64,000 bases of DNA from positions 3,100,001 through 3,164,000 of the forward strand of contig VCCP01000001.1 of NCBI GenBank assembly GCA_005765155.1, in the 5' to 3' direction. The translations under genes were made by a program, and so were the position numbers. Position 1 is the stretch's first letter. Every line of letters starts with the position of its first letter. The DNA is from Zelopaecilomyces penicillatus (taxonomy: Eukaryota > Ascomycota > Sordariomycetes > Hypocreales > Pseudodiploosporaceae). Positions 23,895 to 38,000 of the stretch are shown here, piece after piece. The notes under the pieces are model-generated. The model ran no database searches, was not told the origin of the DNA, and saw only the letters and a list, made by a program, of their open reading frames with translations.

Positions 23895-26800
23895 TCAATT
23901 GAGACCATTGTCGCTATCACTGTCTCCACCCTCATCTTCTCCATCGGAAACAACCTCGCCAAGCTCATGGAGACGGGCCTGCAAAGCCATCAGGTTAGTA
24001 CTGCTGCAACCTTAGTAACCATAGACTACACATACCTTGTATTTAGTCACCTTCTCTTCCAAATCTCCAAATACTATCAATAGATCATCCAACTCAGATT
24101 GTGTTGTTTCTTTGGTTTGAAATACCTCTGCGAAAGCGGACTTGCTCTGTGTTTTGGGGTCAGACATGTGTACGAGCCGTAACAGCAGGTCACTTACTTC
24201 CTCGACCTGTAAAGCCAATTTGCTGATTACTTGCTGTGCCTCGAGAAGCCTTCTCTCCAGCCCGTAACTCTCGTCTTCCACTTGTTTTATTCTAGAGTTA
24301 TACTCCAACAATTTGCTCTCCTGTTGTTCCTGAAGGGTCTGCACTTCATGTATCTTACTTTTGTTCGCCTGTGCAATGATAGTTAATATACGAAAATAAT
24401 ATATTACCTGAAGAATGGATGTGACTTACCTTCATTAGGTCCAGTTCCAGTTGATGTATGTTTGCTCGCAGTTCCGTCATATCAGCGTCGGCGCGCAAAC
24501 GAAACCGCTCTGCTTCGATGTTTGCAGCATTTTGAATGTTGGTGATTTGACTGCGATGGTCGTCGTCTTTGGCAATGAGCCGTTGCTGTATCTGCTGAAT
24601 CAGATTATCGTAGTCATGTTCTTTTTCCGCATGAAGGTGTCGTATCTTGCTGAATACATATTAGTCCTGTTTAGTAACTCAAGAAAGTCTGAACTTACTC
24701 TATGTTAGCTCTGTGTGAGCTGTTCATATCCGCATAATCACTGCGCATTTTCGCCAATTCTGTAGAGGCCTCTTCCCGTGTGTGTTTATGCTCCGCTTGC
24801 TGCTGATGGAGTAACTTTTCCAAGGATTCGTGAACTACGGCAGCATCGTGAATCAGCTGGTTCTTTTCCTCTATCTGACTCCGAAGGGAATCTACGAGTT
24901 CTCTTGATATCCCCCTTTGTATGCCGTTTGTAACCACTGAGATCTCCATCCCAGGATCTCTGTCGAAGGCACGGGCCATACGACTGTAATTGTCTTTCAA
25001 AAAATCGACGAAAATGTTATCAAAAAATACTTCTGCCAATTCACTGTTTGATGAAGCTGCCAGCTTCTGCGGTGTAATTTCGAAGTCTCGTACAGACGGA
25101 TGTACCCGCAATTTACCTAATCGATCTTGGTAACTCTCACGACCTAATTGCGATGTAATTACAGAGTGTAGAGTGCTTCGCGGAATGGGCGAGTCGCTGG
25201 TGGAAAATTCGTATACAAGCCCTAGTAAAAAGGCACACAAGCCTTGGATAAGCTCGCCTTCAGCGAAGACAGGTTGCGCTACCGCTTGTATCAGGTTTTG
25301 GACATTGCTGCCTTCGGTTAAAAAATCGTTCACCGTATCGAGGTCCTCGAACAGCCAGCCAAGGAGCAACATGAGATACCCAACTAGTCTTCGGGCGTCA
25401 TCGTGCCGACGAATTCCAGAAAGAAGGTGTGCCGTGATAGCTTGAACACTTGTCACAACTTCTTCGCCCATAGAGGAATCACCTTCTGTGAGCTCTAGAG
25501 CTTTAGTCTTTGCAATAGGGTTATCAAACAGTAAATGGAAAGTGACCACGGCTGCAAACCAGTCACGATACGGGTCGCTGGCAGATCGCCCAGTAGAAGG
25601 CCTGAGAAGTGCTGTTAAGACGTTGACAGATTCATCACGTCCCTCCTGAAAACCCTCAATGGCTCTACACAAAAAGTGTAACCTCACGTCTGAGTGATTT
25701 GAGAAATAAGATTTCAGACACTCGCACGCGGCAAACCTTAGATCAAAACTTGACTGATCTTCGACATTTAATAACAGATCTAGTATCCCATCAATGACAA
25801 ATATCCTACCATGCCCGTTGGATTGTGCCGAGACAGGTGATTTGTAGTCGGATGGTGGAAGAACCATGAGTTGAGCGAAGCTTTCCTGGAGATGGACGTT
25901 GTCTCGTATTATATCACCACAGGTGACGAGAGCCTAGAGTAGATGTTACGTCTTGAATCAAAAAATCCTGAAGAGTTTCTTCCATACCTCTGCTTTGTTT
26001 TGGATCTGAAGTCTATGACTAAAGGCCAGTTGGAGAATGAGATAGCTAAGACCATGCTTCCAAAAAGCATTTTGATTCTGTGATGTACCTACACAGCGTC
26101 TTGGCAGAAAAAGCCTAATGACGGCTAGGAAAGCGTAAATAATGCGATTCCGCTGGGAATGTGCCCAGTTGGCAACGTCGGCATCATGCTCCTGGGCTTT
26201 GAGAAACTGGCTCAGTAAGCCACAGAGTCGACTTATGCAACCAGATTCTCGAAACAATGACTGGTTTGAGAAGTTATGTCTCAATAGGTTTGCCAAGAGA
26301 ATGAGACAATCTTCCACAATTCGACCTCCTTCATAGAGTGAGCCATCATCCTCGATCATTGTAAACAGTTTCTCGAATGCGCCCTCAAAGGCCACTAATT
26401 TCTGAATATCAATCGAGCTCGGTGTCAAAGCAGTGAGCAGACTAATACCCTCCGTACGGACCGCTTCTATAGAATCGTCGAGGACGGCCACGAGACGGCT
26501 TATTCCAAGAGGTGCGGTAAATATACTCTCTTCTGTTCGCTCGGTTCGTGCTGAGAGGATTGCGCTAAGTAGCTGCAAAGAGTATAGTCGCGAATAGATG
26601 TCAGCAGAGTCTAGAAAGTTCAGGAGCAACGTGATGTTCTCATGGCGTTGTGTGAACTCATCCGCAAGCCACAGAGCAATCTCATCAGACGCTTCAGGGC
26701 TTTGATCATTCGGATTGAATAGCATTAATAGTGTCTCCAGCACAACTTTGACCGTATCGACATCCTCTCCATCCTTAGCCAAACTGCCTATTAAACTCCT

Positions 26801-26968
26801 CAGTGCACCAGACGCGACAGACGCCGGAAAGTCTTTCGCAAAGCTGCGCAACCCTAGTATGGCAGCTCGCCTGTCTTCAAGAAGGGTTGCTGACCCAAGG
26901 CGGGCGCTGAGAACCGTTATGGTCTCGCCAACTGATTGTTTAGCTGGTGTGGCGGAAATTGAGAACAT
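23895..26968 (-). CDS. uso1: USO1/p115-type vesicle tethering protein, 5 exons
   Basis: A general vesicular transport factor that tethers ER-derived vesicles to the cis-Golgi, acting with Rab1/Ypt1 and SNAREs. Exons on the minus strand: 26968-25988, 25933-24699, 24649-24430, 24368-24036, 23978-23895, giving 950 aa in frame. Introns are 49-61 bp, all GT-AG. The start MFSISATPAKQS is chosen because fungal homologues begin this way; the frame stays open upstream to 27175 but looks unlike coding sequence. Residues about 1-640 are an armadillo-like helical head (LLEDRRAAILGLRSFAKDFP, ADEFTQRHENITLLLNFLDS, RIVEDCLILLANLLRHN). About 650-925 is coiled coil rich in Gln, Glu and Leu. The tail is acidic (SDGEDEGGDSDSDNG), like p115. 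Length is close to mammalian p115 and far shorter than yeast Uso1, whose extra length is coiled coil. Confidence 0.93.
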
Positions 26969-27220
26969 GTTGCTGTTGGGGTTTTTCCCATCCGGCTCTG
27001 TTGGGACTTGGGGGCAGTTCAACAACCACCAGCGGCGCGACAAGAACAGATAATTTGGGAGAAACCCACTGTCGGTCCTACAACATGATTTACCAACTCG
27101 GAAAGTGACCACCCCAGACAGGGTAACTTGACGATGGCTGTAGGCATCGAGAAGTATGATTGCGAGACTACACAATTGAAGAACAAGGTAGACAGTATTC
27201 TTATAATTGCATACCGCTGT
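26969..27220 (-). promoter_or_regulatory. 5' flank of uso1, right edge of the gene island
   Basis: About 250 bp of normal composition upstream of the USO1 start, ending abruptly near 27215 where AT-rich DNA begins. The promoter and 5' UTR of an essential-type gene must lie here or extend into RIP-degraded DNA. The sequence just before the ATG (AACAGCAAC) gives a favourable A at -3. Confidence 0.5.
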
Positions 27221-27977
27221 TATACTTTAATTGTTTATTATATATAGTATATAGAAAATACTAGATTGATTATATTACAATACTATTATATAATTAAGTA
27301 TTTTACATAAAATAAAAATAAAGCTTATAAAAGAGTATATATAAATTATTATTTATAAAAATAAATATATTTTATTTATAATAATCTGATTTATTATAAT
27401 TTAATAATTAAATTTATTATTTATTATAATTATAAAATCTTAAACTTAGAATATTAAATCTATTATTTATTATAATTATTAAATCTTTAAATTAAAATAT
27501 TAAATAAATTAATTAATTAATTAATTAGATTATTTCTTTATTATTTAATTAAATAATTAAATAATTAAATTTAAAAGAATAAATAATAAAGATAAATACT
27601 TTACTCTTTATTTATATAATAATAAATAATAATTGGTTATTATAATTATATTATTATTAATATTTATATTAGCTATATATATTAATAAAGAAATATTATT
27701 TTTAATTATAAATTAAAATATTTAATAATTAAATTTATTAATAATACATTTATTTATAATAATAAATTAATAATAAATAATTAAATATTAATTATTTATA
27801 TATTATTATTATTATAAATAAAGATTTTCAAAAGATAAATAAGATTTTAAGAATTATAAATATTATATTATTTTAATAAATTATTAATATTATATTATCT
27901 TAATAAATTATTAATATTTATTAAATTAAATAATATTATTAATAAATATTAATAAAGAATTAAATAATATCTTTATT
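27221..27977. other. AT-rich degraded DNA
   Basis: Nothing recognisable. It is the left flank of the family-A element, ending in its target duplication TTATT (27973-27977). Confidence 0.6.
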
Positions 27978-28153
27978 TATAATACTATTATAAAGTATAA
28001 TATATAATATATCACTATAATCTTTATCTATAGTATTATAGATTATTTACCTAGAATATATAGAAATAAATATAAGCTTTAATATTAATTTAATTATTAA
28101 AATTATTAATTCCTATCTATTTATTATAAATCCTAAATTAAAATCTTTTTATA
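27978..28153 (+). repeat. family A 5' LTR (copy 1)
   Basis: Aligns across its length to the 176-bp solo LTR at 13969-14144, with most C changed to T and G to A. It is preceded by target duplication TTATT. Confidence 0.85.
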
Positions 28154-30059
28154 ATTCTTATATTTCTTTTTATAAATACCAAGGATTTATAATAGTTTTA
28201 AAAATAAATATAAAGCAGAGATATAAATTATTATTAGATTTATTTAAAGATATCTTATTAAAGCCTATAAATAAGATAACTTAATAATAAAAGCTAAAAA
28301 TAATCTTAATTATAGGAAGATATATAATATCCATTCTTAAATTTATTAAAAACTAATTAAATTATTTAAATTTTAAAAATAAACTAATAAAGATAAGGGA
28401 TTAATTTAATATAATTAATAAACTTATATAAGCCTAAAAATAATTAATTTATATATAATAATAATTTATAAAATAATAATACTTTATAAATACCTATAAT
28501 ATCTATATAAAGAGATATTAATAATTTAGTAAAAGTTAAGATATTTATTAAATTAATTTTTTAAGGAATCTTAAAAAATAAGATTATTTAATTAATTAAT
28601 CTAAAAAAAGCTTTTAAGGAAAAGCTAAAGATTTATAAAAATAATAAAAATAATAAATATAAGATTCTTTTAGCTATTAATTAATTAAATAAATAATTAA
28701 TAGAAAATTAATAAATAATTTAATTAATAAATCTAGATTAATAATCTATTAATATAATATTAAATTAGGATTATTTCTTAAAATTAATAAATATCTTATT
28801 ATTAAAATAAAAGAATTATTTATAGGAATTCTATTATAAATTTTATAAATTAAAATAAAGGCTTAAGAATACTTTAAATAAATTATATAATACTATATTA
28901 TATTATAAATCTTATTTTAAGCTAGATTCTATATAATAAATAATATTTTTTTTATAAAACTCTTTTTAATAGTATAGGCTAATCTATAAATATATAGTAA
29001 ATTATTAATAAATTATCTTAATCTAATATATTTTATAAACTAATATTAAATAAAAGATATATAAAAAAGAAAAATAAATATTAATAAAGTTATTTTAAAT
29101 AAGTATTTAAATTAAATATAAAAAAGTATTTTAATTTAATAAAATTAAAAATAAATATATAATTAAAAAATAAAATATAATTAAATTATAAATATCTTTA
29201 AATTATAAAAGTAATTATTTATATCTATTCTATAATAAAGATTAAGGATTCTTAATAAAAGATTATAAAGAATAAAAATAAAATAAAAGCTTTATAAAAG
29301 TAATATATTATATTTATAAAGATAATAATTATTTAATAAATATATATATAAATAAAAAAGAAAGATAAAATAAATTATTAAAATCTATTAAGGATAATAT
29401 ATAAAAAAAGTAATTAAAATAATTTTAATAGCTTTAATTAAATAGATTTAAATTATAATAATAGCTTGTTTTTATATAATTATAATAATTAAAATATAAA
29501 ACTATATTAAAATATATATAAATCTTAATATAAAATCTAAAATTAATTTAATAAATAAAGAATTTATAAGAAAAAGTTAATTAAAATAATTACTTTTAAT
29601 ATTAATTAAATTAAAAGTTATAAATAAAATAAGAATTAAAATCTATAATATTTAAAAAGTATTAGTAATTATTATTAATTTAAGGGATACTATTAAATAT
29701 TTTATAATTATATATATTAGTATTAATTATAATCTAAAAAAGAAAGGTAATCCTATTTTATTTAATATAATTATATAAATTAAATATTATATTTATTTAA
29801 ATATTTATAATAATATATAATAGTTTAAATAAAATTAAGATATTATTAAAATTCTTTAATTATATAAATTTATAAAAGCTTATAAAAATAAAGTTATTAT
29901 TTTTATAATTATATATTTAAATAAATCTATCTTTTTAAAAGAAAAGAAGATATTAAATAATATATAAGATATTATAAATTTATCTTTAGAATTATAAGAG
30001 TTCTTAGATATATTTATATTTAAAAGTATTAATATTTTATTAATATATAAAGAAATAGA

Positions 30060-30600
30060 TTATATAATTAATCTATTATTAGATATATTATCTTTTTATA
30101 AAGTAATATATCCTTTTTTATAATAAGAATTAAAAGAATTATAATAATATCTTAAAATGAATATTAAATTAAATAAAATATACTTTTTAAAAAGCTTTAT
30201 AAAAATATTAATTTTACTTAATTTAAAAAAGAATAAAAATCTATATTTATATATAGATTATTAAAGTCTTAATAAGATAATAAATAAGAATTATTATACT
30301 TTATCTTTTATTTTTAAAATTCTTAATTATATTATAAAAATAGAATATTTTATAAAAATTAATATTAAAGATATATATTATTAAATCTAAATTAAAAAAG
30401 TAATAAATAAAAAATAGCTTATTATATTTAATATAGTTAATCTAAATATTTAATAATACCTTTTAAATTAATTAATATATTTATAATATTTTAATATTAT
30501 ATATATAAGGCCTTAAAGGAATTATTTAATATTATTTATATTATATATCTTAATAATATTTTAATTTTTTTTAAAATCTATAAAAAATATATTTTATATA
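30060..30600 (+). pseudogene. gypsy family A reverse transcriptase remnant
   Basis: The plus-strand frame contains LYLYIDYQSLNKI (family LRLCVDYRxLNxI), then YFIKINIKDIYYQIQIKK (family YFTKLDLRDAYHxIRI), then FNIVNLNIQQYLL. The order and spacing are those of Ty3/gypsy RT. Catalytic Asp residues are partly replaced by Asn and there are several in-frame stops. Confidence 0.8.
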
Positions 30601-33600
30601 TAAAATAAGTTTTTTAAAGTTTAAGGGTTATATAACTCTATATAAACCTTAAAAGAAATTATTTTTATTAAAAAAAGATAGAGTTTTTAAGGTATTTCCT
30701 TTCTATAAAAGGAATATTAATAGATTTAAAAAGAATAATAATAATTATAAAATAGGAATAATTAAAAATATATAGAAATATATAGATTTTCTTAGGATTT
30801 TATAATTTTTATTATAGATTTATTTATAAATATTTAGATATTATTATATTATTAAATATATTACTTTAAGGTAATATTAATAAAAAAAGGCCAAGAAATA
30901 TATTCTTAAATAATAATAAAAGATAAGCTTTTTAATACTTTAAGTAGGTATTTTAAGAAATATCTTTATTAAGATATTTTAATCTATAATATTAAATATA
31001 ATTTAAAATAAATACTTTAAAATATATAATAATAAGAATAATATTATAATAGGATAATAAAGGTATTTAATATTTAATAGCCTTTTAATTTAGAAATTTC
31101 ATTTTTATAAAAATAAATTATAATATATTTAATTAAGAAATATTTATTATAATATATTTTTTTTAATATTAAAAAAAATATATTAATAGTTTAATAAAAT
31201 AAATAAAGGTTCTATTTAATTATTAGAATCTTTAAGGCTTTATAATATAATTAAAGCTATTAAAAAGATAAGTATATTAATATATAGTTTTAGTATTTTA
31301 TAATTTTATTATAAGGTATTACTTTAATAAATTAAATCTAATAGATATACTTTTATAATAATTTAATTATTAAAATAAAAAAGCCTTAATTAATTTAGAA
31401 TTATTATTATTATTATTATATAGTAAATTAATTAAATTAATAATAAATATCTAGTATATTAATAATAAATTATTAATATTAGAGTACTTTTTAAATTAAT
31501 AGATAAAAGCTATAATTCATTATAAATAAAATTTCCTATAATTAAAAATAAAATTAACTATATATAATAAAATTTAAATAAATTCTAATATATTTAAATT
31601 ATCTTTATAGTTTTTAATAAAAGTTTAATAATAAGATACTAAAATAATAAAATAAAAAAAAGAATTATTAATAAAAAAATAAAAATAAAATTAAAGATTT
31701 TAGTTAATAAATATAAATAGTTTTATAAGATTAAAAAATTATATTTATATCCTTAATAATTTATTATTTAAAAATAAGCTTTTATAGCTTTATTATAATA
31801 ATTTATTAATAAGCTATTTTAATATTAAATATATTATTAAGCTTTTATAATAAAAGTTCTATTAATACCTTATATATAAGGATATTAATAAATATATTAT
31901 AAGCTATAATATTTATTAAGATATAATTATATAATATTATTAATTATATATAAAATATTATCTTTTATTTATATTTTATTTATAAATCGATAGATAAATT
32001 AAATATATAAATCAGATTTTAGAGTATTATTTATAATACTTTATAATAAAAAAATAAATAATTTAATTAATTTTATTTTATATAATATAATTTATTTATA
32101 ATTTAGCTATTTCTTTTATAATAGGTCTTTTATTTAATAAGGCTTTAATAGGCTATAATTCTATTTTTTTATATAAAAGATAATCTTAATCTTAAGAATA
32201 AATTATTTATTATAAAATATTATATATAAAGATTCTTAAAATTATAAAAGGATTTAATAATAAAATAAAGAAAAATAATAAAAAGATAAATAAAAGGCTA
32301 TAATAAAGTTTATTAATTATTTATTTTAAAAAGAGATAATATAATAATATTAAATATAAAAAATCTTTATTTAAAAATAAAGAAAAAATTATATTTAAGA
32401 TTTATTAGTCTTTTTTAAATTCTTTAATAAATTAATTTATATATATATTACTTAGCTTTATTAAAATAATATTTATAAATTTATAATATCTTTTATATAT
32501 TATTATTAAAATCTTAAAAATAATATTAAGATTCCTTTAATAATAATCTTTTAATACCAGATTTAAAAGATAAAAACAATTAAAAAATTAAAAAAATAAA
32601 ATAAAAGATTATTATTTAAAAAGAATTTTATTATCTAATAAAATAAAAGGATTAGCCTTTTAAATATAATTAATAGATTTTAAAAGAGGATATAAATACC
32701 TTAAAATTTATTAAGGTATTTAATAAAATATAAGTAAAAGTAAAGAGATTAACTAAGAAAGCTATAAAAAAACAAGGGATTATATTAAAGATATACTATA
32801 AAATTAATAAAAATTCTTAAATAAAGCAAATTATTATTTTAAAATAATAAGAATATAATAAAATACTATTTAAACTTTAATAAAAGTAATTAAAAACTTA
32901 ATCTTTATAATAATATTCTTAGATATAATCTTATTATTATTAATTAAGGCTTAAACTTTATTTATAATAATAAATAAAGTTAATTATTAAATAATATATC
33001 TTTATAATCTTTTTAATTTTAATTAATCTAAACTCTTATTAATAAGCTATCTTAATAATCTTAAAAGCTAAATAAATATTAATAAAAAGGCTAATAATAT
33101 CCTATTACTTCTCTTTAAAAAAAAATATCTTATCTAGTTATTATAAAATAAAAGTAATTAAATTTATTTAAAAAATCAAGAATTTAAATCAATTCTCTAG
33201 TATTATTAATTATTAATACTAAAAGATTAAAACTAAATATTAATAATACTTTAAAAATTAAAAAAAAAAACTAAACTTATAGATTATAACTATTATTATA
33301 CTTAATAAAATTAATATAATAAGCTAATAAAACAGAGATAAAATTATACTTAATTATTATAAATTTATAGGATTATTATTTCTTATTTATTATCTTTATA
33401 TTCTTCTTAATTATAGATCTTAAATAATAGCTATATTAATATTATTTAATAATAAAAGTATTAAATCTTCTATAATATTTTTATATAATAGCTATTAGGG
33501 TTTTAATAGCTTTTTTATTAGCTATAATAATTGTTTAATAATTTATTTAAGAGATTAATATATAATAATTAAAAATAAAAAAGCTAAATATAAAAGATAA

Positions 33601-33749
33601 TACATTAAGAAATATCTAAAAAAAGAAAAAGGAAAATATCTTAAAAAGTAAGAGTTTTTAAATATATATATTAAAATTTAGAAACTATATAATATAAATA
33701 AAGAAATATATAGGTATTAAAATAATATATAATAAAAGTAAGGAATAAT

Positions 33750-33925
33750 TATAATATTATTACAAAGTATAATATATTATATATAATTATAGTCTTTATT
33801 TATAGTATTATAAGCTTTTTACCTAGAATATATAGAAATAAATATAAGCTTTAGTATTAATATAATTATTTAAATTTTTAGTTTTTATCTATTTATTATA
33901 AATCTTAAATCAAAATCTCTTTATA
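33750..33925 (+). repeat. family A 3' LTR (copy 1)
   Basis: Matches the 5' LTR and the solo LTR and is followed by TTATT. The sequence just before it corresponds to the purine-rich AATAAGGGATAG or GTGAGAGATAG seen before the 3' LTR in the other copies, here degraded. Confidence 0.85.
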
Positions 33926-34587
33926 TTATTATAAATAATAAAGTAAAAAAATAAATTATTATATTATTTAATATTAATCTATAAAAGATATATAATATAT
34001 ATAATATATATAATCTTAATTATATTTTTTTAAATAATATATTTATAAATAATATTATTATAATTAAAATAAAAATAAAGGATATTATTAGTTAAATCTT
34101 TTTTATTTTATTAAATAAGTAATTATTTATATTTAATTATAATATAAACATATAAAAATTAAAGTATTTTAATATATTTATTTTATATAAATATTTTAAA
34201 TAAAATAATAAATTTAAAATAATACTTTTTATTAATTTATTAAAGAAATAATATTAAGTATTCTTTTAATAAAATAATTTTATTATTTATAAAAGTATAT
34301 ATATTTAAATAAATATCTTATTTATATTTATAAATATTAATAAATTAAAAATATTATATTTATAAGGATTAAATTAAAATATAAGATAATTAAATTAATC
34401 TATAAACTTAAGAAAATAAATAATTAAATATATTATTAATAAGATATATTATTTAATTAATAAAGATAATAAATCTAAGATTTATAATTAATAAATATTA
34501 TATATAAAAAGAATATCTTTATTCTTTAATTTAATCTAATAGTTTAATTATTTAATAATATAATTAAATAAATAAGAGAATTAAAAA
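33926..34587. other. AT-rich degraded DNA
   Basis: Right flank of family-A copy 1. No gene or recognisable element. Confidence 0.6.
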
Positions 34588-35068
34588 TCTAATTATTTAA
34601 TTATTATAATATATATTATTTTTATAATTTAATTTAATAATTATAATAATCATTTATTATAAAGAAAAAGATAATTAATCCTTTATTATTTATTTTATTA
34701 TTAACTTTAAATATTAAATTATCTAATTTTAATTATTTATTAATATATTTAAATCTTATCTTAGATTTATAAATTTTTTAAATAAATCTATTTTTATTTA
34801 TTTTATAATTTTATTAATATTTATATTTATTTTAATTATTATATTAAGAATTTCTAATTAATTATTAATAAATCTATCTTAGATTATATATAATCTTTTT
34901 TCATATTATATTTTCTAAATAATTATATTTATATAATATAATAAATAATCTGATGTATTTATTTATTAATTATATAATTATAATAATATATTTAATTTCT
35001 TTTTTAATCTTATTATAAAGAATTTAATTATTAATTATTAATATTAATATTACATCTTTAAATATTAT
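34588..35068 (+). repeat. ~470-bp direct repeat, left copy
   Basis: Aligns along its whole length with 41120-41600 in the same orientation (shared TAATTATAATAAT and TAATCCTTTATTATTTATTT segments, among others). The pair brackets a 6-kb block. They could be LTRs of that block or two copies of an older repeat; a polypurine tract and primer site were not convincing. Confidence 0.65.
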
Positions 35069-38000
35069 TATTATTATTAATCTTATAATTATACTAGTCT
35101 AGTTTTTATATTTAGATTAAACCCTCTATAGGGTATATAATCTCTCTTGATTTAATAGATAAAAGAAAAAAAATAGATAAAAAATATAAAGCTATCCAGA
35201 GGCATATAGCCTAGCCTAATAAACCATAAGATCTAACAGTAACAGCTTTAAATGCTGTACTAGGCCTTATAACAGCTTATATAGCCTGTCTTAGTAGAAT
35301 AGTATTACAAAAAACCCTTATCCTTTTTTTATATCTATATATTCTTTTTATAATAATATAGTATTATTTTTTATCCTTTTATATATAATAGATCTTATCT
35401 TTATATCTAATAGCTAATAAGGAATTAGCTTAATATATATAATACTTATATACTTATTTAATTAGAGCTAGATAGCTAGGGATTAATAAAGCTAGCTTTA
35501 AGGTTAGATTAATATATATTATATCTTTAATAAAATATAACTGGTTTACCTTAAGTTTTTTATTATAGGGATTTTTTTAGGGTTTATTAGGGTTTAGGAT
35601 TTTATTAGCTTTTATAGGATTCTATCCTTTTATTTATTTTTAATAGTTTTATAGTTTATTATTACTTTAAGGTATTATTATAATAGCTTTACTTTTCCTT
35701 ATATTATTAATAACTATTAATAATTTTATAATTTAATTATTATATATCCTTATTATTTTTATTATATAAATCTTTTTTTTAAGCTATTTTAATAAATAAG
35801 ATTCTTTCTTTCTTCTCTTCCTCTCTTTAAGCTAGAGATATTAATTATATCCTTATAATATCTAAATATTTAATATCTTTAATATATTTTTATATAGTAT
35901 TTTTTAATAAATCATTCTTATTATTATCTTATTATTTATTTAATTAATATTAAATAGCTAATAATATTATTATTATTCTCCCTTTTTTATTATAGAAGGT
36001 ATTATATCCTTATTACTTCCTCCCTTTTATATAACTTAAATTAGATTTAATAGATAAGTATTAAAGAAAAAAAACCCTTTAAAGTATTAATTTTATTATT
36101 AATAGATTTATTTATTTATATTATATCCTTATTATAATTAATCTTTTATTTAAAAGAAAATTATAAAAATTACCTTTAAAAAGAAAAAAAATATCCTTTA
36201 AAATAATTATTCTATTATACTATAAATAGATTTAATCTTATTATACTATTATAATTAATTCTTATAAATATATTTATTATTTATATATTATTATAAAAGA
36301 TTTAAAGATTAATATTTATTATAATACTATTAATATATTATTTTAATCTTATTATATTATTATTATTAATATCTTTTAAGCTTTAATTAATATTATATTT
36401 ATTATTATAATATATATTATAACTATAATAAGATATATAGATTATTAATATTATTATTAAATACTAAAATCAGCCTTATTTATTATCTAAGCCTTTTTTA
36501 ATATTATAATTATTATTAATAATCCCTTTATTATTAAGGTAATATATTATTATATCCTTACTTTATTAATATAATTATTAATTTTATATTAAAATATAAT
36601 AGCTTAGAATACTATTAAAAACTATATTAAATATAAGCTTTATAATATTATTATTAAATTATAAATAAACCTTATTTTTTATTTATTTATATAAATTAAT
36701 TAAAAAAGATAATTAAATTACTTTTATATTATTATATAATTCTTTTTATCTTTATTATATTCTTATTATATTATTTAATTTTTAATGAAAGATTAAAATC
36801 CCTTTTAATAATATAAATCTTTATAATATAAATATAAAGAATAATAATATATAAATATTATTATAGCTTTATTATATTTAATATATAATTCTTAAATATC
36901 TTATAATAATATTCTATTTATAAGTATTTTAATATCTTTATTATCTTATTATTATCTTCTTATTATCTTTTTTTTATCTCTTAGGTTTATATTATTAAAT
37001 TATATTCCTTTAATTAATTAAAGTATTATAATTATATTAATATTATTATAATATTATATATCTATTTAAATAAATCTATATAAGCTTATAAATAGTTTAA
37101 GTCTTTAGTTTTTTATTATATAAGATAAAGATCTAGTAATAATATAAAGGCCTTTAATTTAAAAAGATAAATAAAAATAACTTTATAAGCCTTAATAATA
37201 TTATATAAATATAATATTTATACTATATATATTATCTTATTTTTTTTAAAGATTAATAGTTTATTTATCCTATAGAATATTATTACTTTATAAATAATAA
37301 TATTATAAATTATTATAATATAAATAATTTATATTATATAAAGGAAAGGTTTTTATATTCTTATAACAAGCTTTATAAATCCTAGATTTTATAATATAAA
37401 TTTACTTTAGATTCTAGTTTAGTATTTAATAAATATAAGTTTTCTATTAAATTTAATATTTAATAATTATAAATATTTTATAAGATATATTATAGTATTA
37501 TTAAATAAAAGGCCTTATATAAGTATAATATAAGCCTTAATAAAATAAATTAATTTAAATTTATTAAATATAAATTCTAGTTTATTAGCCTATAATTATT
37601 CCTTATATATTCTTTAAGCCTTTTTTAATTAAAAATAAATATTATTTATATTAGGGTTATTATTAAATAGGTTTATATTATTAATAAATTCTATTATATT
37701 TAAGCCTTAAATCTTAATTAAGGCCTAATATAAGATAATAATATATAGAATAAAAAGGATTAAAAAGAATAAGGATCTTTATAATACCCTTATAAGAATA
37801 GAATATAAGTTTATTATAATACTATTTAAGTATAGTTTTATTATCTTTTTATTAAGATAATTATATAATTAATCTATTATCTATTTTAGAAATCCTTTTT
37901 TTTAGAAAGTTTAAAGGAATTTATAATATAGAATTATATTAAAGGCCTTTTTAATATTTAATTAAAATAGTATTATATTATTATTATAGTTTTAGATTTT

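Larger units (their letters stand above)
27978..33925 (+). mobile_element. Ty3/gypsy retrotransposon family A, copy 1, heavily RIP-mutated
   Basis: The LTRs are about 27978-28153 and 33750-33925. The element is flanked by TTATT at 27973-27977 and 33926-33930. The interior reads as gypsy pol on the plus strand if stops are taken as former Gln or Trp codons: YLYIDYQSLNKIINKN and FIKINIKDIYYQIQIKK in the RT region (30.2-30.4 kb), and an RNase H-like region near 31.0-31.3 kb. Compared with the 55.6-62.1 kb copy it lacks about 300 bp of integrase near 31930, and it is 585 bp shorter overall. RIP damage looks heavier here than in the other copies; C and G are very scarce. Confidence 0.88.

Noticed and set aside
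26969..27175. In-frame upstream extension of the USO1 reading frame (69 codons)
   Set aside because: The stretch is unlike fungal USO1 N-termini, which begin at the MFSISATPAKQS position; its openness is probably chance or 5' UTR.
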